Below are positions 1 through 11,256 of a DNA stretch of 64,000 nt, piece after piece (positions within the stretch are counted from its first letter, which is position 1; each line of letters opens with the position of its first letter). Source of the stretch: Labia minor (Eukaryota > Arthropoda > Insecta > Dermaptera > Spongiphoridae); the NCBI GenBank assembly GCA_963082975.1, contig OY720348.1:74177719-74241718 (forward strand), written 5' to 3'. The notes under the pieces are model-generated. The model was not told the origin of the DNA and searched no databases. It was given only the letters and a program-made list of their open reading frames with translations. The position numbers and the translations under genes are program-made.

Positions 1-37
<37 letters not shown>

Positions 38-486
38 GGAATAATTGGCAGGGTAGTGAATGGTGAAGTATTTGCAAAAGTTTAAATGAAAGATTGATGG
101 GGGGGGGGAGGACTTTCTAAGAATCAGTCCTTCTAGAAGAATGTAGAGAATTTCAATCGAGTTAGTAAAGAATAGAATGACCCGGAGTCAGTCAAGAACT
201 GATCTAATAAAATGTAGTCAACAAGGTAGAGGGGATGAGAAAGAAAGGACATAATAGAGTAGAAGAATAACAAATTAGTAATAGCATTATCTCTTTCTCT
301 TTTTGTAAAAATTAAAAAAATATTAATTTGAATTTAATCATTCTATGATGGAATAAAATCTTTGTCTAGATTTAAATTCGAATTTCATATCTTTTCTAAT
401 TGTTTAGGACGTGGAAATGAGAATTGTAAAGAATATATATATAGGAAAAGTAATTTCTGGGTTATTTTCACGTTTTATTGTGAAAT
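1..486. repeat. TA microsatellite and AT-rich spacer
   Basis: The window opens in a pure (TA)n run (1-34) that continues off the left edge. A G10 tract lies at about 99-108. The rest is AT-rich sequence in which I see no gene or recognisable repeat. Confidence 0.8.
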
Positions 487-735
487 TTGATTCTCGACAT
501 TTCGGCCTCTGGCTGTGCTACGAGCCGGACGAGATTTAGGTTCAGTGCTAGTGCGAAGGATTCTTCAAGGTTTCCAAACACAATAAATCAAAGATTACCC
601 ATTTACTCAACTCCAAGTCCCAATATTGACTCTTGGACTAAGATCCAGAATCCCGAAAATTCCCATTCTAAAAAAAAAATATTCTAAATATAGTGCCAAA
701 ATGGGTGCCTTAACGTCGAGACTCGAATTAAGCAC
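487..735 (-). mobile_element. Repeat relic with hammerhead-like ends (Penelope-type?)
   Basis: The stretch is bounded by inverted copies of a motif that reads TCTCGACATTTCGGC on the left (about 491-505) and GCCTTAACGTCGAGA on the right (about 711-725). Its reverse complement aligns with 12750-12900: both hold GGCACCCATTTTGGC, then GGGATTCTGGATCTTAGT, then a TCAATATTGGGA-like block. The GCCGAAACGTCGAG arrangement resembles the hammerhead-ribozyme region of Penelope-like retroelements, but the CUGAUGAG half is not intact. It could instead be an unrelated MITE. A 66-codon frame here (487-687) is not supported as a gene. Confidence 0.35.
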
Positions 736-908
736 AGAAATTAACACAGAAATAACTTATATATTGTATGCAAATAGAGGTGCAGAGGTATGGTTTTAAG
801 AATATGGTTATTACGGAGAATTACTTGAATTTTGTGAAGCACTTAATAATTTATTTATTTATTTTTAAATCAATTGAATCACACATTTACTATTCTAAAT
901 ATTCTAAA

Positions 909-948
<40 letters not shown>

Positions 949-957
949 AGTATAATG
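736..957. repeat. AT-rich spacer with TA microsatellite
   Basis: This is low-complexity spacer with a (TA)n run at about 911-946. The 65-codon frame across it ends in Ile-Tyr repeats translated from the microsatellite and is not a gene. Confidence 0.75.
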
Positions 958-1640
958 TTATATAACAGTGGTCCTTAAAATCAAGGCTTGAATGATTGAC
1001 TTTGTATTGTCCCTTTTTTTGTCGGTAGTAAATTTTTCCCTGATATTACCTGAATGGGTCAGCCACGTGGTTCGAGGTTTAATATAACCCATCCTCACAC
1101 CCGAACTAACTTTCAGGTCGCAATAACGGTTTGTAGCCCAGATGAACCTTTTAAAAATCACTTTCTGTTTCACTCGTATTGTGTGGGACTGGTCTGTTTT
1201 TCTCCCTTCTTTCCTTCTTCTGTCCTTGTCGTCGGAGGCTGCGGCGGATGTCTTTCTTGAGGGAGTTTTGTGACCTGGGCCCGCTGGTTGGCACCAGGTG
1301 CTAGGTACACGTGTCCCAACCCCCTCAACGTTGAACACTTCTTTTGGACAGACGATCAATCGACGACAGGAGGGGGGAATACTTGACAGGCACGCAAAAC
1401 GATCCCCAGTTGGAACAACAGACACCCGGGAAATAATGAGCGTCCCGTCGGAGTGATTTTCAATGAGAGGGAGGGGGTAGCTGGTGAAATAATTAAAAAT
1501 ACAAGAGCATTTCTGCTCTGTTCGTCACGATCCCTGATGAACTGGAGTTTGTGAAACAATAGCATCCAGGAAGGGGTGGGGTTCACGCCTCTCCACTCGT
1601 ATTTATTAACACGAATTGTAATTTCTTTGTTTTTTTATTT
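958..1640. other. GC-richer unique segment, function unknown
   Basis: This segment is about half G+C in its centre (1070-1450) against roughly 27% in the surroundings. It has no terminal inverted repeats or target duplications that I can see. A 155-codon frame runs through it on the minus strand (958-1425) and includes a basic stretch, but I recognise no domain, and its ends run into AT-rich DNA without an obvious splice or poly(A) context. It may be an exon, a promoter or CpG-type island, or old inserted DNA. I give it no function. Confidence 0.35.
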
Positions 1641-1682
1641 AATCAAGATATTCCAATATATGATAGCTCCTCTATCTTAGAG

Positions 1683-2283
1683 AAATAAGCTGGAGTGTCT
1701 CCACTCGACTATCTCGCAATATGAATTAGATTAAATAACATAATAAATTATATTTAAATTAAATTTAATTAATTATAAATTATAAATTAAAATTAATAAA
1801 TAATATTTATTAAACCAGCGCATGTTTGACTCTTTGTTGATGGCACCACGTCACGTGTTGGCGCGTGAGATTTGCAGTGTTAAAAAATGAATTCTGGTAC
1901 TTTCAGCGATTCAATCAAGCTGAAATTCTATATATAGCAGTTTTATACAATTTTTAATCATGTGAAAAATTATCAAACCCATATCTTTATTTTTACGGTC
2001 ACTTTAGAGGAAAAAAAATCAAAACGTTGTAGGTAATGACCCTCTTCCGGTTGAGCAACATTATTCAAAGTGAATAGAAAACTACGAATTTTGAATAATG
2101 CCTATGTACCATTTCATGATTCTAGCTTAAACCGTTTTTGAGTAATCTTGTCTACATTCACACACACATACACGCACTGACATTTTTTTCAACCTTGGTG
2201 AAAATGATTCAGGAACCTTCAAAATGTATAAAAACTTCAAAATCTCAACATCGAAAATTTTCGTGATCGCGAGATAGTAAAAA
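1683..2283 (-). mobile_element. HL1 element, copy 1
   Basis: This is a full-length copy of the roughly 600 bp HL1 family, read on the minus strand. Its 5' end, TTTTACTATCTCGC, lies at the right. At the left, the inverted GCGAGATAGT motif is followed by the GAGTG-GAGA-CACTC hairpin and the CAGCTTATTT end. The body carries the ATGAAATTTGG-type core, a (CA)n stretch and the CACGTCACGTG block common to the family. It has no coding capacity and is probably a non-autonomous Helentron-like element. Confidence 0.75.
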
Positions 2284-3299
2284 TACTATTTAAACGGACA
2301 AATTTACCAGCTAAAATGAAAAAAAATATATAACTTACTTAACTTCTCCTATAAATGAGACCAGAATGACCTTTAAACTTTTAATAATCATCATCTATAA
2401 AATTCTATTTTTCAGGTTTTTTCAAAAATCAAATTCTTTCTAACATTGATTGTCCAATAAAAGATGTTGTTGCTGACAACTTTGGAGTTGAATAGCGTTA
2501 CAGAGATAGCTAAATGGATTCTAGTCTAATGAAGCAATCTTTTATTTTCAACATTAATTAATCTGTCATTGTGAAGCCCCGATTATCGTGGGCGGTTGAG
2601 TGCTATCCTTAAACCTCGACGTCGTCTCTTGGTCGCACCTGCCTGGTTTTCTTTAAAAAAAATAACATGCTCATTACATAACACCTGTTGGATGTAATTT
2701 AGAATTCTTTAAATATTTCATTACATTCTATATATATAGATAATCTTTTATCTTAAATTTATTATCTTGATTAATAATTGATGGACGATTTGTCTCTCTT
2801 CTTTCTCAAGAAGATGGATAATTTAAAAGCAACGTGGCTAATGGAGCGACAGAGCGGATCGGAAAAGATCGATTTTTCCCGAGAATTGACTAATAATGCC
2901 CGATGTGCAAATAACCAGAGCATTTCAGTTGGGGATTACGGTCAGTTCAATCTCTCGATAATTCTCGATATATAGTAGAGACATCCGAGAGTTTAGAGAC
3001 AGCACAACGATGATCATTAATTAACAACCCACAAGCCCTACGTGACGATGGCTGCTAAATAAAACATCTCATTGGAGATAAATGGAGGTTTCAATTGGAA
3101 CATGAAAATTTGGCGCAGGTGTTTTGAAACCTTACAGGTAACTAAATCTATCATGACAAGTTTTTTTCCAAATGAAGTCACATCGAATCATAATAATCAA
3201 CAATTATTCTAGATCTAATGGATATTCTAGATATACGAATGATATAAATCGCGTAAATCACGGTTTATCAAAAATTTTTTTGTTAATAACAAAAACAAA
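2284..3299. other. Spacer without recognised genes
   Basis: Mostly AT-rich. A short GC-richer patch at 2575-2650 and a 65-codon frame at 2778-2975 were inspected; neither resembles a known family. Nothing else is supported. Confidence 0.6.
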
Positions 3300-3780
3300 C
3301 CAAAACATCTGGGAATGCTAGAAAGCATTACTATCAACGAACTTTTATTCCTATTTATCACAAAATTAAAAGAGGGAATAATATTCGCAATGTGAATGTT
3401 TTCAGTGGTTTATAAATAATTTAAAAAGGACAATATTAGAAAAATAAAATTAAAAATATAATAAAACAAATTGCATAAATAATTCCAATTTATATGATCT
3501 TAATATATTGTGAGAATTAGATAAATAATGTAGAGAGCAATAAATGATAATTAATAATAATTAATATAATTTATATAATTTATAATTATAATTATAATGA
3601 TACGATCGAAGATGCGCTGAAAACATCGCTTATTTATAATTATGTACTGAAAATATGGAAAATTTTCAACTTTGACCATGTTTCCAACCGAATTTTCAAA
3701 AACCAAGACCACTTTACAATTACAATTTTTTAAGCTCTAAAATCAAATCTTTTTAATTAAATCGCGACAATACTAGATTG
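3300..3780 (-). mobile_element. HL3 element, copy 1
   Basis: Read on the minus strand it aligns with the 31.06-31.58 kb copy. Both share GTGGTCTTGGTTTTT, an AATTCGGTTGG block and ACATGGTCAAA. Both also share the 3' end, where AAAAGTTCGTTG is followed by an AATGCT-AGAA-AGCATT hairpin and CCCAGATGTTTT. The 5' end has decayed. A block at about 3492-3535 also matches 45093-45140 inside the Helitron, so these repeats are mosaics. Confidence 0.55.
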
Positions 3781-4048
3781 TAAATAACTACTGTAATAAC
3801 TATGGCCAGGAGTGGTGGTGCATCTTGTTGGGTATATCTATTTTTGATAAAATAAAAAATAATTTATTTATCAAAAAAATTCGAAATTATTTTATTTTTT
3901 TTTAAAGTTTACCTTTTAACTGTTTACATATTTTTTTAAAGTTTAATTTCAAAGTTAAAGATAATTTTAATTTTACAATCATAAATTATAAGAATTAATT
4001 TAATTTAATTTAATTTTTGATTTCTGCTTTTTGGACTCTCATCTATTC
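3781..4048. other. AT-rich spacer
   Basis: AT-rich sequence with no gene or repeat that I recognise. Confidence 0.6.
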
Positions 4049-4706
4049 TTTTTACCGACCGACGATAGTAAGGGAGGTATTGTTTTCACACCAAATTTCA
4101 CATGTGGAGATTTTTACATATCTCCACGAATCATGCATTTTCTTAACAGAAAAAAGTATTTTTAGCATGATGTCTGTCCGTCCGTTCGTCTGTCTGTCCG
4201 TCCGTATAGATGTGTACAGCCTGAACGGCTCAACGGATTTTGATGAAATTTTGTATATTTACTTAATGCATCAGTGGGATGAATTGATCAACTTTTGGTG
4301 CAAATCCGGAAACCGGAAGTGGTAGTATTAGCGATCGACGATAGGAAGGGAAGGGTTATTTTCACACCAAATTTCACATGAGGAGATTTTTTTACATATC
4401 ACTACGAATCATGCACTTTGTATTGGTTTTATTCTCGAGAAAAATCATTTTTATTAGTTTTTTTCTTAATTTAAAATTATATGACGTCATCCAGCCATTC
4501 ATGACGTCACAGCCTGGTCTTACATATATATTATAAATAAAATAAAATTAAAAATATATATATTCTATCCATATTATCCATATCTGTTTTTTATTACATT
4601 AATAGTAATAGATATATTAAAATTATTTGAAATTGTTTCTGTACCTGGAAATTAATTTATTTCAAACCGTCGGTCGGTTCGGACCTGGCCACAGGTCAAC
4701 TTATTT
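4049..4706 (+). mobile_element. HL2 element, copy 1
   Basis: This is a complete HL2 copy of about 660 bp. It begins TTTTTACCGACCGACG. Near the right end, CGTCGGTCGGT inverts the start; the hairpin GACCTG-GCCA-CAGGTC follows and the element closes with CAACTTATTT. Inside, a roughly 100 bp module (4054-4160) is repeated diverged at about 4330-4440, an 8 bp hairpin GTGGAGAT/ATCTCCAC sits in the first module, and TGACGTCA palindromes lie at about 4480-4508. A 102-codon frame (4017-4325) is only a translation of the repeat. Confidence 0.8.
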
Positions 4707-5933
4707 TAAAAAAAAAGTGAATTAAATGTTATTATAGTTTTTATTATCAATTATTAAATATATAGAGATCTATAATTTGATAAAACGTTTTTTTTTATTA
4801 TTATTATTATTATATTCATTTTCGAAAAAGATGGATTGTTTTTTGTCTAATAAAATGTAAACTTTAATTGAAAAAAATAAAATTTAATAAGCCAATTGTT
4901 TCTTTTCAGTGGGATATTATTACTATTATTATTATTATTTATATTATTACTTACATTCTTTGCAAAATTATCTAACCAGTTGAAGGGACTTGAATGAGAC
5001 TAACAAATAAAGGGGGGGGGGGGTGCGTATAGGATTGAGGCTCTTTACGATAAGAATCCTTTGAGGATCAAAAGAATCTCAAAAAAAAAGCAAAAACACT
5101 CCATCAATAAAGATGAGCTTGAGAAGAAGTATAAGTAAAAAAGAAAAAAAAAAGGGAAATAAAAGAAAATAATAATAATAATAAATATTAAATAACAATC
5201 CATAAAAAATATAAAGAAATTTATTTTTAATAAAAGTTATTTCAGTTCTTTTTCTTTTTTTTAATTTTGAAAAAATAACAACTGACTTAGTGATAAAACG
5301 TTATTTCTTTTACAACGAAGAATATATTATCATTAATTTCTTTTATAATTTGAGTGGAAAGAATAATATAGAATGGGATGATTACAAAATAACAAATAAA
5401 ATCAGTTAAAATTTCAGATTTTGAAAAATAATAAAATAAAGAATATATTAATAGAGATAATGGCAAAATTCATTATTTTCATTCATTTTGTTAAAACAGT
5501 ATTGAATTCTATTTTTGAATTCTTGTCTATTAACAGTCTTTATTAAAATAATTGAACTTTAATCTAATAAAACAAAATAATCATTAATTTATCATTCAAT
5601 TTTGTAAATTTTGTTTCTCATTTTGTACTCACCTATTAACAAAATAATCAAAAATATTCCACAATTGCTTAATAAAGGAATAAAATAAATATATAAAAAA
5701 AAAAAAAATATATCTATATATTTCAATTCATTTCTAAAATATAATATATATTCTTATTGAATTTTCCCTACCAAGGTGTTACTTCGAACCATTTTCGATG
5801 AGCCACTACTAAATGTTTTTTTTTATTATAAGATATTAAGAGGCCTGAAATTTGTTGAAGAGGTAACGATCATCTTATTTTTTTTATAAAAGTTATCTAT
5901 TCTTCTATTCTTCTATTTCTCTATAGTCTATAC
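4707..5933. other. AT-rich spacer with simple repeats
   Basis: Holds (TTA)n runs near 4796 and 4917, a G12 tract at about 5013, A-runs and T-runs. I see no gene or transposon end. Confidence 0.65.
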
Positions 5934-6152
5934 CAGTGATTCTCAACCACTGTGCCGCGGCATTTTAGTTTGCCGCGAGATTATGAGGCTCTTAAACATT
6001 TCCGACTTTCTTTTCTAAATTTTTTCAATTTGGTTCTAAAAAAATGTTTTTCAATATGGTAAACTTTTACACTTATCTTTTACTTTGTGTGCCGCCAAAT
6101 TTTTAAACCGTTAAAAGTGTGCCGCGGTAAAACAAAAGGTTGAGAAGAACTG
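5934..6152. mobile_element. hAT MITE
   Basis: A 219 bp element starting CAGTGATTCTCAACC and ending GGTTGAGAAGAACTG, a hAT-type terminal inverted repeat pair. It is flanked by an 8 bp target duplication with one mismatch (GTCTATAC at 5926-5933, GTCTATAG at 6153-6160). GCCGCGG-rich subterminal sequence is shared with the 15.36 kb copy. Non-coding. Confidence 0.85.
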
Positions 6153-7593
6153 GTCTATAGTCTATACTATGTTCTATGTTGTATTGGGTAACGGATAGAC
6201 CGTTCTCCATTATTCCAGTGGAGGACCAATCTACTTCAGGGTGTAGCGTCCCTGCCCTCACGTGAGCTCATGATTTCTCCACATTCCTTTTCCTATGGAG
6301 AAATTATTCTTGTTTTTTTAGGCACCGTTGTGGAAACGAAGATAAAAGAAAGGGGTTGGTTATCCTATAATTCCATCACTATATAAAAGGGGGGAGAAAA
6401 TATTTTTTCCACAAATATTTTCTTTTATTAATCGAATCCATTGAAAATAGGAGAGGAGACTTTGCTCTTCGTAATCCCCTCTCATGAACTTAACCCCATC
6501 TCACAATTTCATAGGATGTTCTAATTTTTTAATTTCTTTTCTCCATTGTCTATTATTGGATTGGGTGTTTCGTTTTAGATTTTTATTTTTTATTAATTTA
6601 ATTTTTAAAAAATATTTGAAATTGTCACGATTGAATAAATATATCATGGATACCAATTCTAAAATAAAGTGGAATGCTACCAGTTCATTTTCCATTGAAC
6701 TAAAATGCTAATTAATTTTAATAGAAATTATGATATTATGTCTGCTATCTATTTATTATAAATAATTGGATATCCAATGATAGATAATAAGTTTGGTTGG
6801 CAAAAGCAAATTGAATTGAAGTCAAATTTATTCTCCCCTTTTATAATCGCCTTCTAATTAAAATAACTAAATAAATTACAAAATGGTTGGTTTATTGAAA
6901 TTCACTTTATGGAGAGGGTAAAAGGTACTTTTAGTACACAAATGGTGAAGGGTTCTCTTGTTTGGTTTCATTTTATTTCATTTTATTTTTTTATCGTTCT
7001 CCTGTACGATGCAAAGAAAAAAGAAGTAAATTGTTAGTGAATTGTTTTTTTCCTAATGGTTTCAAAATACTCTTTAAGTGGGTGAAATGAAAAGTTCATG
7101 AACAGGTGTGTGAGAAAATTTGTTTCTGGTACGTCGTTTCAAGAGGTGACATCGCTAAGGGGTGAGCTTAAGGGTGCCACCTGCCCCTCGAAAATACTCT
7201 CTTCCAACGGAGTGTTGAGTGAAGTTGTCCAATACAAACGCCCAAATCCATCGACATAATTATAGAGAGAATAAATGACTCTCTCATCCCTTCCCCAACA
7301 TCGATTGAAATTGATATTCCTATAGAAATATCTACACGATTAAAAAAAACATACCTAAACCTCTTGCAAATTATTAAAATTATTTTCTAAAGATGATTTA
7401 GTGTTTGTTACTTATGCAATAATGAAATGGATTGTTCAGGATGAAGTTCAGTGATTGTTTGCCTATACCTTGGAGAATAGAACTTAGAAACATTCAAGAT
7501 TTTATTATCGAAAAATACTCTAATATTTTTATTCAAATCATTTAAAAGAAAATTAAATTTTTGTTATTAAGATCTAGTTATAATATATATATA
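6153..7593. other. Spacer with a 33 bp conserved repeat core
   Basis: Positions 6246-6278 are identical over 33 bp to 41922-41954, while the sequence on either side is only loosely similar. The remainder is AT-rich with a slightly more complex patch at 7130-7240. Frames at 6484-6711 have no family resemblance. Confidence 0.55.
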
Positions 7594-8424
7594 CGAGGTT
7601 TGTTCAAAAGAAAAAATGAATTTTGAATTTTCACGAGGTGTGTACATTCGATTATCGAATTTTTTTGTTAAGTAGCTACACATATGTTTCTCATAGGTTG
7701 ACATTATCAGCCATTGTAGATTAGTTGTTTGTTTTTGACAACTGAATAAGTTAGTCATGTTTTGTGTGTTCTTCGATTTTTTTTAAAGAATCTGTATTCA
7801 ATTTTGTGTTAAAAATGGAATAAAGTGCTCCAACGCACTTAAAATGTCTACTTTATCTCAAAAAAATGTTTATAAGTGGTAAAAGCGCTTTAAAAAAGCA
7901 AGCCAAGTACGATCCAATGGGAAGTTTTTGCTCACTGTTTTTTCGATTACAATGGCGTGGTGCTTCATGAGTTCTTGCCAACAGGTCGTACTATTAATAA
8001 GGAATACTACAAGTAATTTATGTAACGTTTAGGTGAAACAATACGGCTTAAACGATCGGAATTGTGTAAAAACAAATCATGGATTCATGCACCAGCTCAC
8101 ACATCATTGCTTGTTCGTGACTTATTGGCCAAAAACAAGACCATAATCATGCCTCAACCACCGTATTCACCAGATTTGGCTCACTGTGATTTTTTCCTAT
8201 TCCCAAAACGGAAGAGACCAATGAAAGATAAGCGTTTTGCCACAATGGATGAGATAAAGTTGGAATAGAAGAACGAGGTGATGGCTATACCGAAAAGCGC
8301 ATTTCAAAAGTGCTTTGACGATTAGAAGAGTGCATTATATCTGAGGGGAATTACTTTTATTGATGAATAAATTAATACTTTTCGAAATAATTCAAAATTC
8401 ACCTTTTCTTTTGAACAAGCCTCG
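7594..8424 (+). mobile_element. mariner element, internally deleted, copy 1
   Basis: Terminal repeats start CGAGGTTTGTTCAAAAG and end CTTTTGAACAAGCCTCG, with TA on the left and a slightly altered TG-TA on the right. The 831 bp compare with about 1.3 kb for an autonomous mariner. The left part keeps the transposase amino end (reading MSTLSQKNVYKW). The sequence then jumps to the DDE region with FFDYNGVV and LLVRDLLAKNKT. The piece covering most of the helix-turn-helix half and the first catalytic Asp is missing. The copy also has stop codons in frame, so it cannot make a working transposase. Its terminal repeats and defects match those of the 26.18 kb copy. Confidence 0.88.
8062..8268 (+). pseudogene. 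mariner transposase C-terminal fragment
   Basis: Sixty-eight codons hold the mariner signature PPYSPDLAHCDFFLFPK, which includes the third catalytic Asp of the DD34D triad, followed by RFATMDEIK. The usual HHDN block just before APAHTS, which carries the second Asp, is deleted: the protein reads SWIHAPAHTS. The frame closes early, although homologous codons continue in the DNA beyond the stop (AIPKSAFQKCFDD). It is a relic inside the deleted mariner and does not encode an active enzyme. Confidence 0.8.
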
Positions 8425-8648
8425 TGTATGTACATATATACTTAAGAAATATATACCTCATATATAATAAAGCAAATATACCTAAATTCAATCAAAATAA
8501 GAAAATTAAATAATAAGTTGTTTTTTTTATAATGTAAAAAGGGACTTATACTTATCTCGATCTATTAATTTATGTATATATATATATGTAAAATGTTAGA
8601 ACATTGGTTAAGTTGGTAGGACATGTGTTGAATCTTTAAGATATAGAT

Positions 8649-9698
8649 CAGTGATTCTCAACCTGGGCGATCGACATCTTAAAGGGGGCGATTATTTGAC
8701 TATACGATTTTGGGGGGCGATAAGTTATTTTTGGGGGGCGAAATCATTTTCAACTCTAAAATAAGTTGACCTGTGGCCAGGTCCGAACCGACCGACGGTT
8801 TGAAATAAATTAATTTCCAGCTACAGAAACAATTTCAAATAATTTTAATATATCTATTAATGTAATAAAAAACAGATAGAACATAAATATTTTTAATCTT
8901 ATTTTATTTATAATATATATGTAAGACCAGGCTGTGACGTCATGAATGGCTGTGACGTCATATAATTTTAAATCAAGAAAAAACTAATAAATATGATTTT
9001 TCTCGAGGATAAAACCAATACACAGTGCATGATTCGTGGTGATATGTAAAAAATATCTCCTCATGTGAAATTTGGTGTGAAAATAACCCTTCCCTTCCTA
9101 TCGTCGATCGCTAATACTACCACTTCCGGTTTCCGGATTTGCACCAAAAGTTGATCAATTCATCATACTGATGCATTAAGTAAATATACCAAATTTCATC
9201 AAAATGCGTTGAGCCGTTCAAGCTGTACAGACCAGGCTGTGACGTCATGAATGGCTGGATGACGTCATATAATTTTAAATTAAGAAAAAAACTAATAAAA
9301 ATGATTTTTCTCGGGAATAAAACCAATACAAAGTGCATGATTCGTCGTGATATGTAAAAAATCTCCTTATGTAAAATTTGGTGTGAAAACAATACCTTCG
9401 TTACTATCGTCGGTCGGTAAAAAAGGTAAGATGATTTTGCGAACAGGCTTTTTAAACATTTCCTCTTTTTTCAATTTTTTTCAATATGGTTCTAAAAAAA
9501 AAAAGATCAGATGATTTTGCAATCAGGTTCTGAAACTCGATTTTTCAATATGGCTCTAAGTATCACTTAGTGTACCTACTTTATATTAGGGATTATCATG
9601 CAATTTTTATCTGTAAAAAATTATAGGGGGGGGGGGGGCGAATTAAGAAGCGGGTCTTACAAAGGGGGCGATTGGTCCAAAAAGGTTGAGAAACCCTG
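8649..9698. mobile_element. hAT MITE split by an HL2 insertion
   Basis: Ends are CAGTGATTCTCAACC and GGTTGAGAAACCCTG, with a perfect 8 bp target duplication ATATAGAT at 8641-8648 and 9699-9706. The interior has GGGGGGCGA-type runs and a CAATATGGTTCTAAAA block also seen in the 15.4 and 51.0 kb elements. HL2 copy 2 (8758-9424) lies within it, so the host MITE was only about 385 bp and is older than that HL2 insertion. Confidence 0.88.
8758..9424 (-). mobile_element. HL2 element, copy 2 (nested)
   Basis: A full HL2 copy in reverse orientation: AAATAAGTTG and the CAGGTC/GACCTG hairpin at the left, CGTCGGTCGGTAAAAA at the right. It sits inside a hAT MITE. Relative to copy 1 it has rearranged around the internal duplicated module but keeps both ends. 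A 91-codon frame at 9117-9392 is translated repeat. Confidence 0.8.
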
Positions 9699-10648
9699 AT
9701 ATAGATTCACAGCTGATTAGTCAACTAGTATATAATTAGCAACTGGCATTTGTTTAAGAATTAATATTGTAATTATTGGTGAATAATAACTATAAAAACC
9801 AATTTTCTTTTAGGTAAGGTTTGGAGTTATTAATTTATTTATTTTATTTTTTAACTAATAAAATTTTCCTTTTAGAAACGAAATCGGCCTATAGTTAATA
9901 CTAACCTAACCTAAATCAAACTTTAAAATTATAATAATAACATTATTATATCGATATATCTATGTGAAAAAATAAATTATTAATTTTAATTGAAAATTAA
10001 TATAAGTGATATACGATAGAACTTTGAAATCATAATATCATATATAAATATAGCGAGTAAAATAACTGCCATGCCGGGCGTTATTAAATAGACAGCCCTA
10101 GCAAGTGCTTTGATTTAGTTTAACCGGCTGATTGACACCCGGAGTGAAATTATATTAGTATTCCCGTACTAAAACTATTTCCTAAATTGTTGAAGCAAAG
10201 CTTTGAGCTTATACAGAGTATTAGCAAGTAATTAAACAATATTCGAAACATTAAGCTCGTCAAGAGAAGGGTGAAAATATTTGTTGCCAATTAAAGGGGA
10301 AACGGACATACAAAAATTACGTTCGCTTCTAAAGAGCTATTAAATCAAGTTAATAACCCGACCCATTTAAATATACGGGAGTGTTGTAATTGGTCTGAAC
10401 AATGAATCTAATTATCAAATAATATCTACAATTGAAAAAATTTGTTTTTTAAGTAATTAATATTACAGTTTGTGCATGTACACTTAATCTAAATCTACAA
10501 ATATCTATATTAATATAGAGTTATAGAGATATAGATATAGATATATTATTATATTGTAGGCTATATTGTAATAAACGACAAAATATACTTAAACATTTTA
10601 TTTATATTAGTAGGTATATGACAAAACATTTTGTTACCAGTGGACTCC
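9699..10648. other. Spacer, partly complex sequence
   Basis: Positions 10065-10400 are noticeably less AT-rich and non-repetitive, with no frame longer than about 60 codons. They could be conserved non-coding DNA. Nothing else is recognised. Confidence 0.5.
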
Positions 10649-11256
10649 TTTATATTATCTCGTCAGAGATAGCATTGCGATCACAAAAATTTTCGATGTC
10701 GAGATTTTCATGTTTTTATACGTTTTGAAGGTTCCTGAGTCATTTTCACTAAGGTTGAGTAAAATGTCTCTCTGTGTGTGTATGTAAGCAAGATTATGCA
10801 AAAACGGTTTGAGCATGAATAATGAAATTTGTTACACCGGCATTATTCAAAATTCGTTGTTTTCTAGCAACTTTTAAAAAATGTAGCTCATCCGGAAGAG
10901 GGTCATTACTTACAACGTTTTAATTTTTTTTCGTCTAAAGTGACCTTAAAAATAAATAAAAATGTTTGATAGTTTTTCATATAATTAAAAATTCTATAAA
11001 ACTGCTATATATAGAATTTCAGCTTGATTGAATCGCTGAAAGTACCGGAATTAGTTTTTTAACAAGTTGACTGCAAATCACGCGCCAGCACGTGACGTGG
11101 TGCCATCAACAAAGAGCCAAACACGCGCTTGATTAATATAATATTTATTAATTTTAAATTTATAATTTATACTTAATAAAAATTAATTTAAATATAATAT
11201 ATGTTAATTAATCCAATTCAAATTTGCGAGATAGTCGAGTGGAGACCCCACAGATT
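10649..11256 (+). mobile_element. HL1 element, copy 2
   Basis: Near full length. The 5' hairpin is diverged (ATTATCTCGTCAGAGATAG) and the 3' end reads GCGAGATAGTCGAGTGG followed by a degraded GAGACCCCACAG. The (GT)n stretch, core motif and CACGTGACGTGG block are all present. Confidence 0.72.

Noticed and set aside
768-965. 65-codon frame ending in Ile-Tyr repeats
   Set aside because: Its end is translated from a (TA)n microsatellite and it has no other support.
2575-2650. Short GC-rich patch considered as a tRNA gene
   Set aside because: No box A/box B spacing and no cloverleaf could be drawn on either strand.
4017-4325. 102-codon open frame with LNGSTDFDEILYIYLMHQ
   Set aside because: It is a direct translation of the HL2 repeat; the same peptide appears in inverted orientation at 9117-9392. 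Such frames are repeat artefacts, not genes.
9899-9915. CTAACCTAACCTAAA, resembling the arthropod telomere repeat
   Set aside because: Only two or three units; chance in AT-rich DNA is more likely than an interstitial telomere.
10649-11256. HL1 considered as a SINE
   Set aside because: No Pol III boxes, no A tail and no target duplication; inverted motifs and terminal hairpins fit a rolling-circle type element better.
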